Source: Brevundimonas sp. Leaf363 (GTDB taxonomy: Bacteria > Pseudomonadota > Alphaproteobacteria > Caulobacterales > Caulobacteraceae). From it: DNA of 64,000 bases. Shown here in pieces: positions 9,008 to 17,889 of the stretch. The position numbers and the translations under genes are program-made. Within the stretch, counting starts at the first letter, position 1. Each line of letters begins with the position of its first letter. Below the pieces are notes generated by a model. That model was not told the DNA's origin and ran no database searches. It saw only the letters and a program-made list of their open reading frames with translations. The stretch is taken from the NCBI RefSeq assembly GCF_001424025.1, contig NZ_LMPZ01000005.1, forward strand, positions 62,001 through 126,000, written 5' to 3'.

Positions 9008-9640
9008 ATGCGCCTGTCCACCACCGCCGTCGCCGCCGTCCTCGCCGTCCTCGCTCTCAGCCTGACCGGCGGGGTCGTCACGGCCCGCACCGCCACGACC
9101 CAGGCGCCCGCCGAGGTCCAGGCCGGGACCTACAAGCTGGACCCCAGCCACGGTAAGATCACCTGGACGGTCGCCCACCTGGGCTTCTCCCACTACGTCG
9201 GCCAGTTCGTGAACGTGTCGGCCGACCTGACGCTGGACCCGGCCAACCCTTCGGCCTCGACCCTGACGGCCACCGTGCCCCTGGCCGACGTCGATCCGAA
9301 CGACGACGCCCTTAAGGCTCACCTGCAGACGCCGGACTTCTTCGACGCCGCGCAGTTCCCGACCGCCACATTCGTCGCGCGCTTGATCGTGGTGGACGCC
9401 GGGGACCCGACCGAGGCGGATGTGATCGGCGACCTGACCCTGCGCGGCGTGACGCGTCCGGTGACGCTGGAGGTCCAGTTCAACAAGGCTGGCCCGTCCA
9501 TGGGCGGCGCCTACAGGGTCGGCTTCGACGGCGAGGCCACCATCAAGCGCTCGGAGTTCGGCATTCAATACGGCATCCCGATGGGCCTGGGCGACGAGGT
9601 CGGACTGCACATCGAAGGCGAGTTCGTGAAGCAACCCTGA
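9008..9640 (+). CDS. YceI-family periplasmic protein
   Basis: 210-residue exported lipocalin-like protein. The ATG at 9008 gives a signal peptide (MRLSTTAVAAVLAVLALSLTG to about residue 30). The mature part is a typical YceI domain: GTYKLDPSHGKITWTVAHLG at the start, the PDFFDAAQFPTATF segment, and LTLRGVTRPVTLEV near the C-terminus. YceI proteins bind amphiphilic molecules, such as polyprenyl-pyrophosphate relatives, in solved structures; the physiological ligand here is unknown. It is divergent from fdxA and convergent with the S4-domain gene, sharing with it a hairpin at 9702-9732. Family call is firm, role is not. Confidence 0.93.
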   Translation: MRLSTTAVAAVLAVLALSLTGGVVTARTATTQAPAEVQAGTYKLDPSHGKITWTVAHLGFSHYVGQFVNVSADLTLDPANPSASTLTATVPLADVDPNDDALKAHLQTPDFFDAAQFPTATFVARLIVVDAGDPTEADVIGDLTLRGVTRPVTLEVQFNKAGPSMGGAYRVGFDGEATIKRSEFGIQYGIPMGLGDEVGLHIEGEFVKQP

Positions 9641-9701
9641 TCAAGGGCCTAACGCTCGCCGCGCGGCGCCTCGCTGCGTGAGGCGAACTGCACGTGAGGT
9701 A

Positions 9702-9732
9702 GACGAAGGCGGGCCGATGGCTCGCCTTCGTC
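9702..9732. terminator. Hairpin between convergent yceI-like and S4-domain genes
   Basis: Fourteen-base inverted arms (GACGAAGGCGGGCC and GGCTCGCCTTCGTC, one G-T pair) with a 3-base loop, overlapping the stop codon of the S4 gene. No T-tract on either strand, so it is a stable stem that may protect or end both transcripts rather than a textbook terminator. Confidence 0.5.
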
Positions 9733-10033
9733 ATGTCTGGGATGCGTCGAGATCAAAATACAGCGCCCGCGCCTCGGCCGGCGGCCCGCGCCGGTCGCCC
9801 AGCGCCGCGACGCGGACGGCCGTCACCCGGCCGGCCAGCGCGAAGACCAGCTCATCGCCGACATGAACCGACCGGCTGGGCTTATCCAGCCGTGTCTGTC
9901 GCCCCTGATGCGTCAGCCGGATCGCGCCCTTCTCGACCAGATCGGCGGCCAGCCCCCGCGTCTTGGCGAACCGCGCCCGCCACAGCCAGACGTCGATGCG
10001 GCAGCTATCGGGCGAGGCAGTCGTCTCCGGCAT
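9731..10033 (-). CDS. S4-domain RNA-binding protein, Hsp15-like
   Basis: 100-residue protein consisting of one S4 RNA-binding domain (residues 10-70, RIDVWLWRARFAKTRGLA, the usual first helix) followed by a short basic tail. Similar to heat-shock protein 15, which in E. coli recycles stalled free 50S subunits carrying nascent chains. In many Alphaproteobacteria this gene sits next to the SUV3-like helicase, fdxA and carD; here the helicase is 1 kb away, separated by the padR pair. Start ATG at 10033. RNA-binding role is well supported; the precise substrate is inferred. Confidence 0.88.
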   Translation of the reverse strand: MPETTASPDSCRIDVWLWRARFAKTRGLAADLVEKGAIRLTHQGRQTRLDKPSRSVHVGDELVFALAGRVTAVRVAALGDRRGPPAEARALYFDLDASQT

Positions 10034-10087
10034 CGTCCGAACATGGGCGCGCGCGCACGCCGCCGCCAGCCGTTGACCAACAACGCA

Positions 10088-10095
10088 ACATATGT
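10088..10095 (+). promoter_or_regulatory. Possible PadR operator
   Basis: The palindrome ACATATGT lies 12 bases before the PadR start codon. PadR-type repressors usually bind ATGT/ACAT dyads upstream of their own gene. The site is short and unproven. Confidence 0.3.
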
Positions 10096-10107
10096 AGAGT
10101 TATTGCC

Positions 10108-10410
10108 ATGACGCGCGCTCGCCGACCCTCCGCCCAGACCCTCGCCGTGCTGACGGCGCTCGGCGCCCAGCCGAGGGAATGGCTTTACGGCCTGGAACTG
10201 GCGGCGGCGACCGGCCTGAAGTCCGGCAGTCTCTATCCGATCCTGATCCGGCTGGCGGACCGCGGCTGGCTGGAGAGCCAGTGGCTGGAGCCGCAGCGCG
10301 AAGGTCGCCCGCCGCGCCACGCCTACCGCATCACCGGCGCCGGCCGCGCGGCGCTGCGCGAGGTAATCGGCACTCGCCCCGTCTTCTCGCCGAAGGGATC
10401 GCCCGCATGA
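10108..10410 (+). CDS. PadR-family transcription regulator
   Basis: 100-residue winged-helix regulator of the PadR family. The HTH spans residues 8-75, with LYGLELAAATGLKSGSLYPILIRL forming the recognition region and GRPPRHAYRITGAGRAAL the wing and following helix. There is no long C-terminal dimerisation helix, so it belongs to the short PadR-s2 type. Its stop codon overlaps the ATG of the next gene (ATGA at 10407-10410), so the two are translationally coupled. PadR proteins commonly repress an adjacent membrane-protein gene, which fits here. A palindrome sits just upstream. Confidence 0.88.
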   Translation: MTRARRPSAQTLAVLTALGAQPREWLYGLELAAATGLKSGSLYPILIRLADRGWLESQWLEPQREGRPPRHAYRITGAGRAALREVIGTRPVFSPKGSPA

Positions 10411-11030
10411 GTTCGCCCATCGCTCGCGTCGTCATGTCTCTGGCCGAGAGGCTCGCGCCGCCCGCCCACGCCTCGTGGAGCGCCGCCATGCGCGCGGAGT
10501 TCGAGGCTCTCGGCGGCGGGCCTGGATCGACGAAGTGGGCTCTAGGGTGCCTGGTCTCGGCGACGGGATGGCGGGCGCGGGCGGAGGCGGGCTGGGTCGC
10601 CGCTTCTATGCTTGGGTGCGCCAGCGCCTATTTCCTCAATGCCCAGATATTCTTCGTGGTCGTCGACTGGGCGCAGGCGAACAGCACCGTCTGGTTCAAC
10701 ACCATGCAGGCCGTTCAGGCGGCGCTTCTGTTCGCCCTCTGTTTTGCGCTCGTCGCCGTCTGGCCGCGGCGAGCCTGGCTCATCGGCGGTGTTGTGCCGA
10801 TGGTCTGGTTGATGGGGTGGCCTCTGGCCGCTTTCGTGCAGAATCTGCGCGACAGCCTGAACGACCCGCTCCTCATGCTGGACGTCGAACCGGCGATGCC
10901 TTTCATCGCCTTCCCCTTCTGGTGGTTGGCCCAGCAGACATGGGCCGGCGTGCTCGGCGCCATCTTTGGATGGAGCCTTTGGCGGGTGACGCGGGGCCGG
11001 GCGGCGCGCCTGCCGGCTACGTCACTTTAA
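10407..11030 (+). CDS. Membrane protein co-transcribed with PadR
   Basis: 207-residue protein with a soluble N-terminal stretch of about 55 residues (residues 5-55, including ERLAPPAHASWSAAMRAEFE) and then four hydrophobic segments at roughly 60-80, 95-120, 125-145 and 170-195. The N-terminal pattern resembles small membrane proteins often paired with PadR repressors. No catalytic motif seen. It overlaps the padR stop codon by four bases, and its own last 14 bases overlap the 3' end of the convergent helicase gene. Probably the target or partner of the PadR switch; actual function unknown. Confidence 0.7.
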   Translation: MSSPIARVVMSLAERLAPPAHASWSAAMRAEFEALGGGPGSTKWALGCLVSATGWRARAEAGWVAASMLGCASAYFLNAQIFFVVVDWAQANSTVWFNTMQAVQAALLFALCFALVAVWPRRAWLIGGVVPMVWLMGWPLAAFVQNLRDSLNDPLLMLDVEPAMPFIAFPFWWLAQQTWAGVLGAIFGWSLWRVTRGRAARLPATSL

Positions 11031-13500
11031 CTTTCGCGCGCCTCGGGCGCCGGCGCCGCGCCGGTTCCGGGCGGGCGGTCAGTTCGGCCAGTTTGGCGAA
11101 GGGCGAGTCGGGGCGGATCGCGACGGGGCGGCCCTCTCGGTCAGGCATCTGGGCGCGAACGGTCTTGAGGGCGGCCCAGATCGCCCTGGCGTCGCCGGCG
11201 GTCCAGCCGAGGGATGCGAGCGCTTCTTCGGAGAGATTTCCGTTGTTCTCGCGGCGCAGGTCCGCCGCGCGCTCCAGATCCTCGACCGGCACGGCCCAGC
11301 GGCCGGCGGCGCGGGCGCCGAAGGCGGACAGGGCGCGAGGCGAGGGCGCCGGGATAGGCAGCAGGCTCAGGCCCTGAGGCTTGGCGCGGAAGGGTTCGGC
11401 GGCGGTGAAGGCCTGCGACAAGACGCGGCCGCGCGGCTTCAGGGCGCCGGGCAGCCAGACCGAATGGGCCCCGACGCGGATTGCGAAGGCCTTGATCGTC
11501 CGGCGCTCGACCTGACTGAGGGCGGCCAGGTCGCGCTCGACGTCGCGGCGGTCGATGACGCCGCCGGCCTCCAGCAGCCGAAACGCGATGCCCCGCGGCA
11601 GGCCCTTCAAGGCGCCGCTCTCGACCGCCGATTTCAGGCGACGCAGGTCACGCAAGGCCCGCCCGGCCTCGGACGCCAGCCAAGCCTCGATGCGGCGCTG
11701 GGCCCGGTCGCGCGCGGGCGGAGGCCCCAGGTCGCCGATCAGCCGGACGCGCGGGCTGAACGGGTCGGTGTTGACGACCTTCGCCGCCAAGGCCCCGGAC
11801 CACAGCACGTCACCCTCCGGCGTCAACGAGAAGGCCTCATCGCCGTCTCCGGCCAACCTGCCCAGTCGCCTGGCGATCTCCGGCGTCACGGCGCGCAGCG
11901 CCGCCGCCTTCAGCGTACGGTCTGCCAGGGCCGAGCCGCCGACGTCGGGCGCGAACCGTACGCCCGCCAGATGACCGACCGATTCCCCGTCCACGGTGAC
12001 GACGCCGTTCGCGGCCACCTCCGCCATCGTCGCCTTGCGGTCTTGCAGGGACCGCATCAGGGCCGTGGTCTTGCGATCCACGAACCGCGCGGTGAGGCGC
12101 TCGTGCAGCACGTCGCTGAGCCGATCCTCCAGCGCGCGCGCCCGCTCCCGCCACGCCTTGGCGCCCTCTAGCCAGTCGGGCCGATTGGCGATGTAGCTGA
12201 GGGTGCGCACCCCCGACAGGCGGGCCGACAGCTGGTCGATCTGGCCGTCGTCTCGGTCGACCTCGGCGAAGCGCGGCGCGAACCAGTCTTCGGTCAGGCG
12301 GCCGCGCTTGCCGGTCAGGGCGTGGAAGACGTCGCGCGACAGGCGCACGTGTTCCTCCAGCGTGGTCTTCTGGAAGTCGGGCAGCTGGCACGCTTCCCAC
12401 AGGCGCATGATCGTCCCGCGCGATCGGCCGATGCGCTTGATCTCGTCGTCCTGCATGGCCCGGCGCAGCAGGGTCTCGTCCAGCGCCTGGCCCGTCAGCC
12501 TCAGGCCGGGGACATCCGGCACCTGGACGAGCGAGCGCAGCAGGTCGGGCAGGGTGTCGAAGTCCAGGCGGGCGTTGCGCCACTCGATGGCCTGGATGGG
12601 ATCGAATCGATGCTCGACCACCTGCTGCACCAGATCCTCGTCCAGCTCCTCGGCCTCGCCCGTGACCCCGAAAGTGCCGTCGCGAACGTGGCGGCCGGCG
12701 CGGCCGGCGATCTGGGCGATCTCGTGGGCGTGCAGCCAGCGGGTGCGGCGGCCATCGAACTTGCGCATCCCGGCGAAGGCGACATGGTCGACGTCCATGT
12801 TCAGCCCCATGCCGATGGCGTCTGTGGCGACCAGGAAATCCACCTCGCCGGACTGGAACAGGGCGACCTGCGCGTTGCGGGTGCGGGGGCTGAGCGAGCC
12901 CATGACCACGGCCGCGCCACCCCTCTGGCGCCGGATCAGCTCGGCGATGGCGTAGACCTGGTCGGTCGAGAAGGCGACGATGGCGCTGCGCCGGGGCAGG
13001 CGGGTCAGCTTCTTGGATCCGGCGTAGGACAGGGTCGACAGCCGGTCGCGGGTCACGATCTCGACGTCCGGGATCAGCCGCCGTATCAGCGGCGCCAGGG
13101 TCGCGGCGCCCAGGAACATGGTCTCGAACCGGCCCCGCGCATGCAGCAGGCGCGAGGTGAAGACGTGACCCCGCTCCGGGTCGGCGGCCAGCTGGATCTC
13201 GTCGATGGCCAGGAACTCGACCTCGCGCTCCAGCGGCATGGCCTCGACCGTGCAGACCCAATAGTGAGGTCGCGGCGGGATGATCTTTTCCTCGCCGGTG
13301 ACCAGGGCGACGGCGGCGGCGCCGCGCTGTTTGACGATCCGCTCATAGATCTCGCGGGCTAACAGACGCAGCGGCAGGCCGATCATGCCCGAGGCGTGAC
13401 CCAGCATCCGTTCGACCGCCAGATGGGTCTTGCCGGTGTTGGTCGGGCCGAGAACGGCCGTGACGCGAGAGGGCGGCAGGCCTGTGGCGCGGTCGCTCAT
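11017..13500 (-). CDS. SUV3-like superfamily 2 RNA helicase
   Basis: 827-residue helicase related to mitochondrial SUV3, the ATPase of the RNA degradosome of mitochondria. Walker A is GPTNTGKT at 18-25, the DExx box is DEIQ at 100-103, and motif VI is QIAGRAGR at about 263-270. The region after residue 300 contains the helical parts typical of this family; the C-terminus ends in a run of Arg/Lys (RRRRPRRAKVKV) that could bind RNA. Bacterial members are conserved in Alphaproteobacteria beside an S4 protein and fdxA-carD. Starts at ATG 13500. Likely works in RNA turnover or rRNA maturation, but the bacterial role is inferred. Confidence 0.92.
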   Translation of the reverse strand: MSDRATGLPPSRVTAVLGPTNTGKTHLAVERMLGHASGMIGLPLRLLAREIYERIVKQRGAAAVALVTGEEKIIPPRPHYWVCTVEAMPLEREVEFLAIDEIQLAADPERGHVFTSRLLHARGRFETMFLGAATLAPLIRRLIPDVEIVTRDRLSTLSYAGSKKLTRLPRRSAIVAFSTDQVYAIAELIRRQRGGAAVVMGSLSPRTRNAQVALFQSGEVDFLVATDAIGMGLNMDVDHVAFAGMRKFDGRRTRWLHAHEIAQIAGRAGRHVRDGTFGVTGEAEELDEDLVQQVVEHRFDPIQAIEWRNARLDFDTLPDLLRSLVQVPDVPGLRLTGQALDETLLRRAMQDDEIKRIGRSRGTIMRLWEACQLPDFQKTTLEEHVRLSRDVFHALTGKRGRLTEDWFAPRFAEVDRDDGQIDQLSARLSGVRTLSYIANRPDWLEGAKAWRERARALEDRLSDVLHERLTARFVDRKTTALMRSLQDRKATMAEVAANGVVTVDGESVGHLAGVRFAPDVGGSALADRTLKAAALRAVTPEIARRLGRLAGDGDEAFSLTPEGDVLWSGALAAKVVNTDPFSPRVRLIGDLGPPPARDRAQRRIEAWLASEAGRALRDLRRLKSAVESGALKGLPRGIAFRLLEAGGVIDRRDVERDLAALSQVERRTIKAFAIRVGAHSVWLPGALKPRGRVLSQAFTAAEPFRAKPQGLSLLPIPAPSPRALSAFGARAAGRWAVPVEDLERAADLRRENNGNLSEEALASLGWTAGDARAIWAALKTVRAQMPDREGRPVAIRPDSPFAKLAELTARPEPARRRRPRRAKVKVT

Positions 13501-13630
13501 GAAAGGAAGGTGGGCCTAGACGCGGCGATGCTCAAGCGGCGCCGTGCAGTTCCTCCTCCAGTGAGACGAGAGCCGGCCCGCGCGCAACCCGATGGGCGAA
13601 GCGGTCGTTCCTCCAGCCAAGGAGATCCCC

Positions 13631-14095
13631 ATGCTGCGAACCCTCGTCCTCACCGCCCTCCTGGCGTCCGCCGCGACCGGCGCTTCGGCCCAGACCGTTC
13701 GTCCCAACGACGGTCAGTTGACCTGCGCCCAGATGTCGGACGAGGCCGCGACCCTCAGCGCCGGTTTCGGGGAAGACAGCCCCGGCATCTTCGGACGCGT
13801 GGCCGGGGTCGCCAAGGCGGGCGCGGCGATGCTGGTCCCCGGCGCCGGCCTCGCCATCGCCGGAGCGGACGCCGTGACGCAGCCGGGCCGCCAGGCCGAG
13901 GAACGGCGCGATCAGGCCCAGCGTGATCGCTGGAACTATCTGAACGGGCTCTACGAAGGGCGGGGGTGCAACGATCAAGTCGCCGCGGCCACGACTACCG
14001 CCCCGGCGCCGCCCGCCGCGCCGCACACGGCAGCGGTTAATGCGCCCACTGTTTCGGTGGAACAGGCGCGAAACGAATCAGGACCGAATCACTGA
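13631..14095 (+). CDS. Small exported protein of unknown function
   Basis: 154-residue protein. The ATG at 13631 follows an AAGGAGAT ribosome-binding site and opens a signal peptide (MLRTLVLTALLASAATGASAQ). The mature part has a Cys-containing segment GQLTCAQMSDEAATL, a Gly/Ala-rich hydrophobic stretch (residues 48-75) that could insert in a membrane or pack as a glycine-zipper, a charged helix (EERRDQAQRDRW), a second Cys in GRGCND, then an Ala/Pro-rich tail. Two cysteines could form a disulfide. I do not recognise the family. It is transcribed away from the helicase, with the tRNA gene downstream. Confidence 0.65.
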   Translation: MLRTLVLTALLASAATGASAQTVRPNDGQLTCAQMSDEAATLSAGFGEDSPGIFGRVAGVAKAGAAMLVPGAGLAIAGADAVTQPGRQAEERRDQAQRDRWNYLNGLYEGRGCNDQVAAATTTAPAPPAAPHTAAVNAPTVSVEQARNESGPNH

Positions 14096-14126
14096 CACCG
14101 CCCGATTCAGGGTTTGTTCCCTACAA

Positions 14127-14141
14127 GATATTGTATCTTAA
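14127..14141. promoter_or_regulatory. Palindrome AAGATATTGTATCTT in an AT-rich patch
   Basis: Six-base perfect arms around TTG, followed at 14141-14154 by TTAACGACGATTAA (two TTAA tetrads six bases apart). It lies between the small exported protein gene and the tRNA, where base composition drops sharply. It may be a regulator site; the TTAA spacing is one short of the CtrA consensus. Confidence 0.3.
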
Positions 14142-14195
14142 CGACGATTAACCACAACGGCGATCGGGCGGTCTGCGGTTTTCGGAAACGGGCGC

Positions 14196-14225
14196 TTTAC
14201 CGGCCGCCCGCGCACCGGCTAGGGC
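14196..14225 (+). promoter_or_regulatory. Probable promoter of tRNA-Arg
   Basis: TTTACCG at 14196-14202 and GCTAGGGC at 14218-14225, the latter close to the Caulobacter housekeeping -10 consensus GCTANAWC. The tRNA begins 11 bases downstream. Confidence 0.5.
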
Positions 14226-14235
14226 AGGCGCCGTT

Positions 14236-14312
14236 GGCCCCGTAGCTCAGCTGCATAGAGCAAGGCTTTCCTAAAGCCGAGGTCGCAGGTTGGAGTCCTG
14301 CCGGGGTCGCCA
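14236..14312 (+). tRNA. tRNA-Arg (anticodon CCU), with unusual D- and T-loop bases
   Basis: 77-base cloverleaf with encoded CCA. Acceptor GGCCCCG pairs with CGGGGTC (one G-T at 2:71); D stem GCTC/GAGC; anticodon stem 27-31/39-43 with an A27-G43 mismatch; anticodon loop TTCCTAA, giving CCU for AGG codons; T stem GCAGG/CCTGC. Arginine identity bases A20 and C35 are present. Two near-invariant bases differ: position 19 is C instead of G (loop AGCTGCATA) and position 56 is G instead of C (T loop TTGGAGT), so the tertiary 19-56 pair would be C-G instead of G-C. It may be functional and compensated, or a decaying copy. A promoter-like element lies just upstream. Confidence 0.88.
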
Positions 14313-14331
14313 ACACCCCCCGAAATCACCG

Positions 14332-15018
14332 TCAGAATTCGTAGCCGAAGTGCTCGATGTCGCGCTGAAAAACGGCTGCGACGTCGGCCCGCGCTGCGGC
14401 GGAGTAGGCTTCGCGGTAGGCGTCGGGATTAGACGCCGGATTGTTGTTCAGGTGCATCACCCGCAGCCCCAGCCGCCCGTCGGTCCGTTCGTTGATTTCG
14501 CGGATACCGGCGTCCAGATCCTCGAGACGCAGAACATAATCGACCACGACCGCGCCGGTCTCGTCGGTCATCCAGTCCAGCTGGGTCTGGACGCGGGTCG
14601 GATGGCTGCAGGTGTCCGACGCGTAGCGCAGGCGCGCGCAGAAGGTCTCAAAGTCCATCTTCTCCGAGAGCTGAAGGCCCTGTCGGCGCTTGTAGAGGGA
14701 CAGGGCCCGCGTCCACGGATTTCGCACGCTGGCGAACTTGAAGAAGCGGTCGAACGTCTGTGTCGCCTGACGCCGGACGTCCGCGTCGCTGGGCACCGCT
14801 TCGGGGTCGGTCGGGAAGGACCGGTTGCGCCCCAGGGCGTTCAGCAGGAAGTGGGTATAGAGGCTGTCACGCACCTGCAGGATGGTCAGATGCGGATTGT
14901 CGATCAGCTTGGGCCCGGGCTGCGACAGCTGCTTGCGGATCGAGGTGGTGCCCGTCCGGGGCACGGCGATGAAGATCGCCTCGCGCTCGAAATTCACCGC
15001 TTCGTTCAATAGTCGCAA
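14332..15018 (-). CDS. Sulfotransferase-family protein
   Basis: 228-residue protein of the PAPS-dependent sulfotransferase family (sulfotransferase family 2 type). The 5'-phosphosulfate loop is IFIAVPRTGTTSIRK (residues 15-29) and the 3'-phosphate-binding segment is FASVRNPWTRALSLYKR at about 94-110, both canonical. No transmembrane segment or signal peptide, so it acts in the cytoplasm, probably adding sulfate to a carbohydrate of a surface polymer or small molecule. It stands alone, just after the tRNA gene on the opposite strand, with no glycan genes beside it. Position by a tRNA could reflect acquisition, but no integrase or repeat was seen. Confidence 0.85.
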   Translation of the reverse strand: MRLLNEAVNFEREAIFIAVPRTGTTSIRKQLSQPGPKLIDNPHLTILQVRDSLYTHFLLNALGRNRSFPTDPEAVPSDADVRRQATQTFDRFFKFASVRNPWTRALSLYKRRQGLQLSEKMDFETFCARLRYASDTCSHPTRVQTQLDWMTDETGAVVVDYVLRLEDLDAGIREINERTDGRLGLRVMHLNNNPASNPDAYREAYSAAARADVAAVFQRDIEHFGYEF

Positions 15019-15162
15019 GAGGCTCGCCCGGCTGTCCGTGTGGGCCGCGGACTAGACAGCACCGGCCGCGATTTATCCAGCGCAGACCGGGGCGCTGCGA
15101 AGCGGCCTTGGCCGGGGTCGCGACGTGGAATAAGTCCTTCTGCAGATTGGTCAGGAGCTGTC

Positions 15163-16815
<1,653 letters not shown>

Positions 16816-16833
16816 AGACAGCCCCTTATGCGT

Positions 16834-16864
16834 CGTCATCCTCGGACTCGATCCGAGGATCAGG
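16834..16864 (+). repeat. REP-like palindrome, left copy
   Basis: 31 bases containing ATCCTCGGA, CTCGA and TCCGAGGAT, a perfect 9-base hairpin. It is an inverted copy of 16934-16964 with one mismatch. Confidence 0.85.
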
Positions 16865-16933
16865 CGTAGGTCGTGCCGAACAATGATGGCTCATGCCGGA
16901 TCGCTTCAGCCCTCGCTGATTGCGCACCCGGTC

Positions 16934-16964
16934 ACCTGATCCTCGGATCAAGTCCGAGGATGAC
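16934..16964 (-). repeat. REP-like palindrome, right copy
   Basis: 31 bases, inverted relative to 16834-16864, with the same 9-base arms and loop TCAAG. The pair lies between two convergent genes and may end both transcripts. Confidence 0.85.
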
Positions 16965-16988
16965 GGCGCGGATTTGGCGCGGTTGCGC

Positions 16989-17378
16989 CTAGAACGGCCC
17001 GTGCTTGCCGATGCTGGCCCACTCCGGCGGGGCGGCCTTGTGGACGTATTGCTCAGACACCAGCCAGCCCTTGATCGGGCGCAACACGACCAGACAGGCC
17101 AGGGTCAGCAGCGGCAGGGTCACCACGAAATGCACCCACACCGGCGGGTGGACGGTGAACTCGAACCACATGAACAGCGCCATGCCGACGGTGCCGACAA
17201 AGCTCATGCCGAAGAAGGCCGGGCCGTCCGCCGGGTCGGCGAAGGCGTAGCTGAGCCCGCAGGCCGGGCACTCCTCGCGGATTTTCAGGAAGCCGCGCAG
17301 CAGCGGCCCCTTGCCGCAGCGCGGACAGCGGCACTTCAGGCCGGTCTTCAGGGTGCTCAGGCGCGGATAGTCGGTCAT
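16989..17378 (-). CDS. DUF983 membrane protein with zinc-ribbon-like cysteines
   Basis: 129-residue protein of the DUF983 family, common in Alphaproteobacteria. N-terminal CRCPRCGKG and CPACGLSYAF form two CxxC pairs, as in a small zinc ribbon; two transmembrane helices follow at about 60-80 and 85-105. Start ATG at 17378; a longer reading frame continues upstream without support. In some species DUF983 lies near cytochrome oxidase assembly genes, but not here. The cytoplasmic zinc ribbon plus two helices suggests a small membrane-associated regulatory or assembly factor, unproven. Confidence 0.85.
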   Translation of the reverse strand: MTDYPRLSTLKTGLKCRCPRCGKGPLLRGFLKIREECPACGLSYAFADPADGPAFFGMSFVGTVGMALFMWFEFTVHPPVWVHFVVTLPLLTLACLVVLRPIKGWLVSEQYVHKAAPPEWASIGKHGPF

Positions 17379-17434
17379 GATCCGACCCACGTCGGCCCGA
17401 TGGCGGCGCTCCGCAAGGGCCGAAGTGTCGCGGC

Positions 17435-17794
17435 CTATCGCACCGCGTTCCAGACGAAGACGAAGTTGCGGTGCTCGGCCCAGGTCTGACCCTCGACATG
17501 GTCGCCGACCGCGCAGGCGGCGGTGTGATAAGGGCCGGCGCCGTCCGTGGTGCGGAAGGAGACGCACAGCCGGCCGTGCTGGCGTTTCCAGCGGCCGGCC
17601 TCGATGTCGCTCTGGTAGAACATCCCCGTCACCGTGCCGTCGGCGGCCAGGTTCAGATGCATGGGCCGGGTATAGGGCTGTGCCGGGTCGACCGACAGAT
17701 CGACGGTCCAGTCGCCCTCCAGCGCCGATGTCGCGGGCGCTTCCGCCGATGCTGGGGCCTGCAGGGCGGCAGCGAGGGCAAGGGCGGTCAGCAT
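17435..17794 (-). CDS. Small exported protein of unknown function
   Basis: 119-residue protein. The start ATG at 17794 has an AGGAGAT site eight bases ahead and opens a short signal peptide (MLTALALAAALQAPASA). The mature part (ALEGDWTVDLSVDPAQPYTRPMHL, then GTVTGMFYQSDIEAGRW) has alternating strands like small periplasmic lipocalin-like domains. Two cysteines (RLCVSF, TAACAVGD) may pair. I do not recognise the family. It is 57 bases upstream of the DUF983 gene on the same strand, so they may be co-transcribed. Divergent from the large TPR gene. Confidence 0.7.
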   Translation of the reverse strand: MLTALALAAALQAPASAEAPATSALEGDWTVDLSVDPAQPYTRPMHLNLAADGTVTGMFYQSDIEAGRWKRQHGRLCVSFRTTDGAGPYHTAACAVGDHVEGQTWAEHRNFVFVWNAVR

Positions 17795-17842
17795 GGCGAT
17801 CTCCTGAAGGGCGGCCTTCGCCCAGATACGCGCGTTCTACCA

Positions 17843-17863
17843 TTAAGGATTAACCGCGATTAA
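17843..17863 (+). promoter_or_regulatory. Cluster of three TTAA tetrads before the large TPR gene
   Basis: TTAA at 17843, TTAACC at 17850 and TTAA at 17860. These resemble CtrA half-sites, but spacings of 3 and 6 bases differ from the usual N7. They end 27 bases before the preferred start of the TPR gene. Confidence 0.35.
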
Positions 17864-17889
17864 ACGGCTTGCCTGCACCGTGCGCGCGA

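Noticed and set aside
14236..15018. tRNA-associated genomic island
   Set aside because: A sulfotransferase gene beside a tRNA raised the idea, but there is no integrase, no repeat of the tRNA 3' end and no change in composition.
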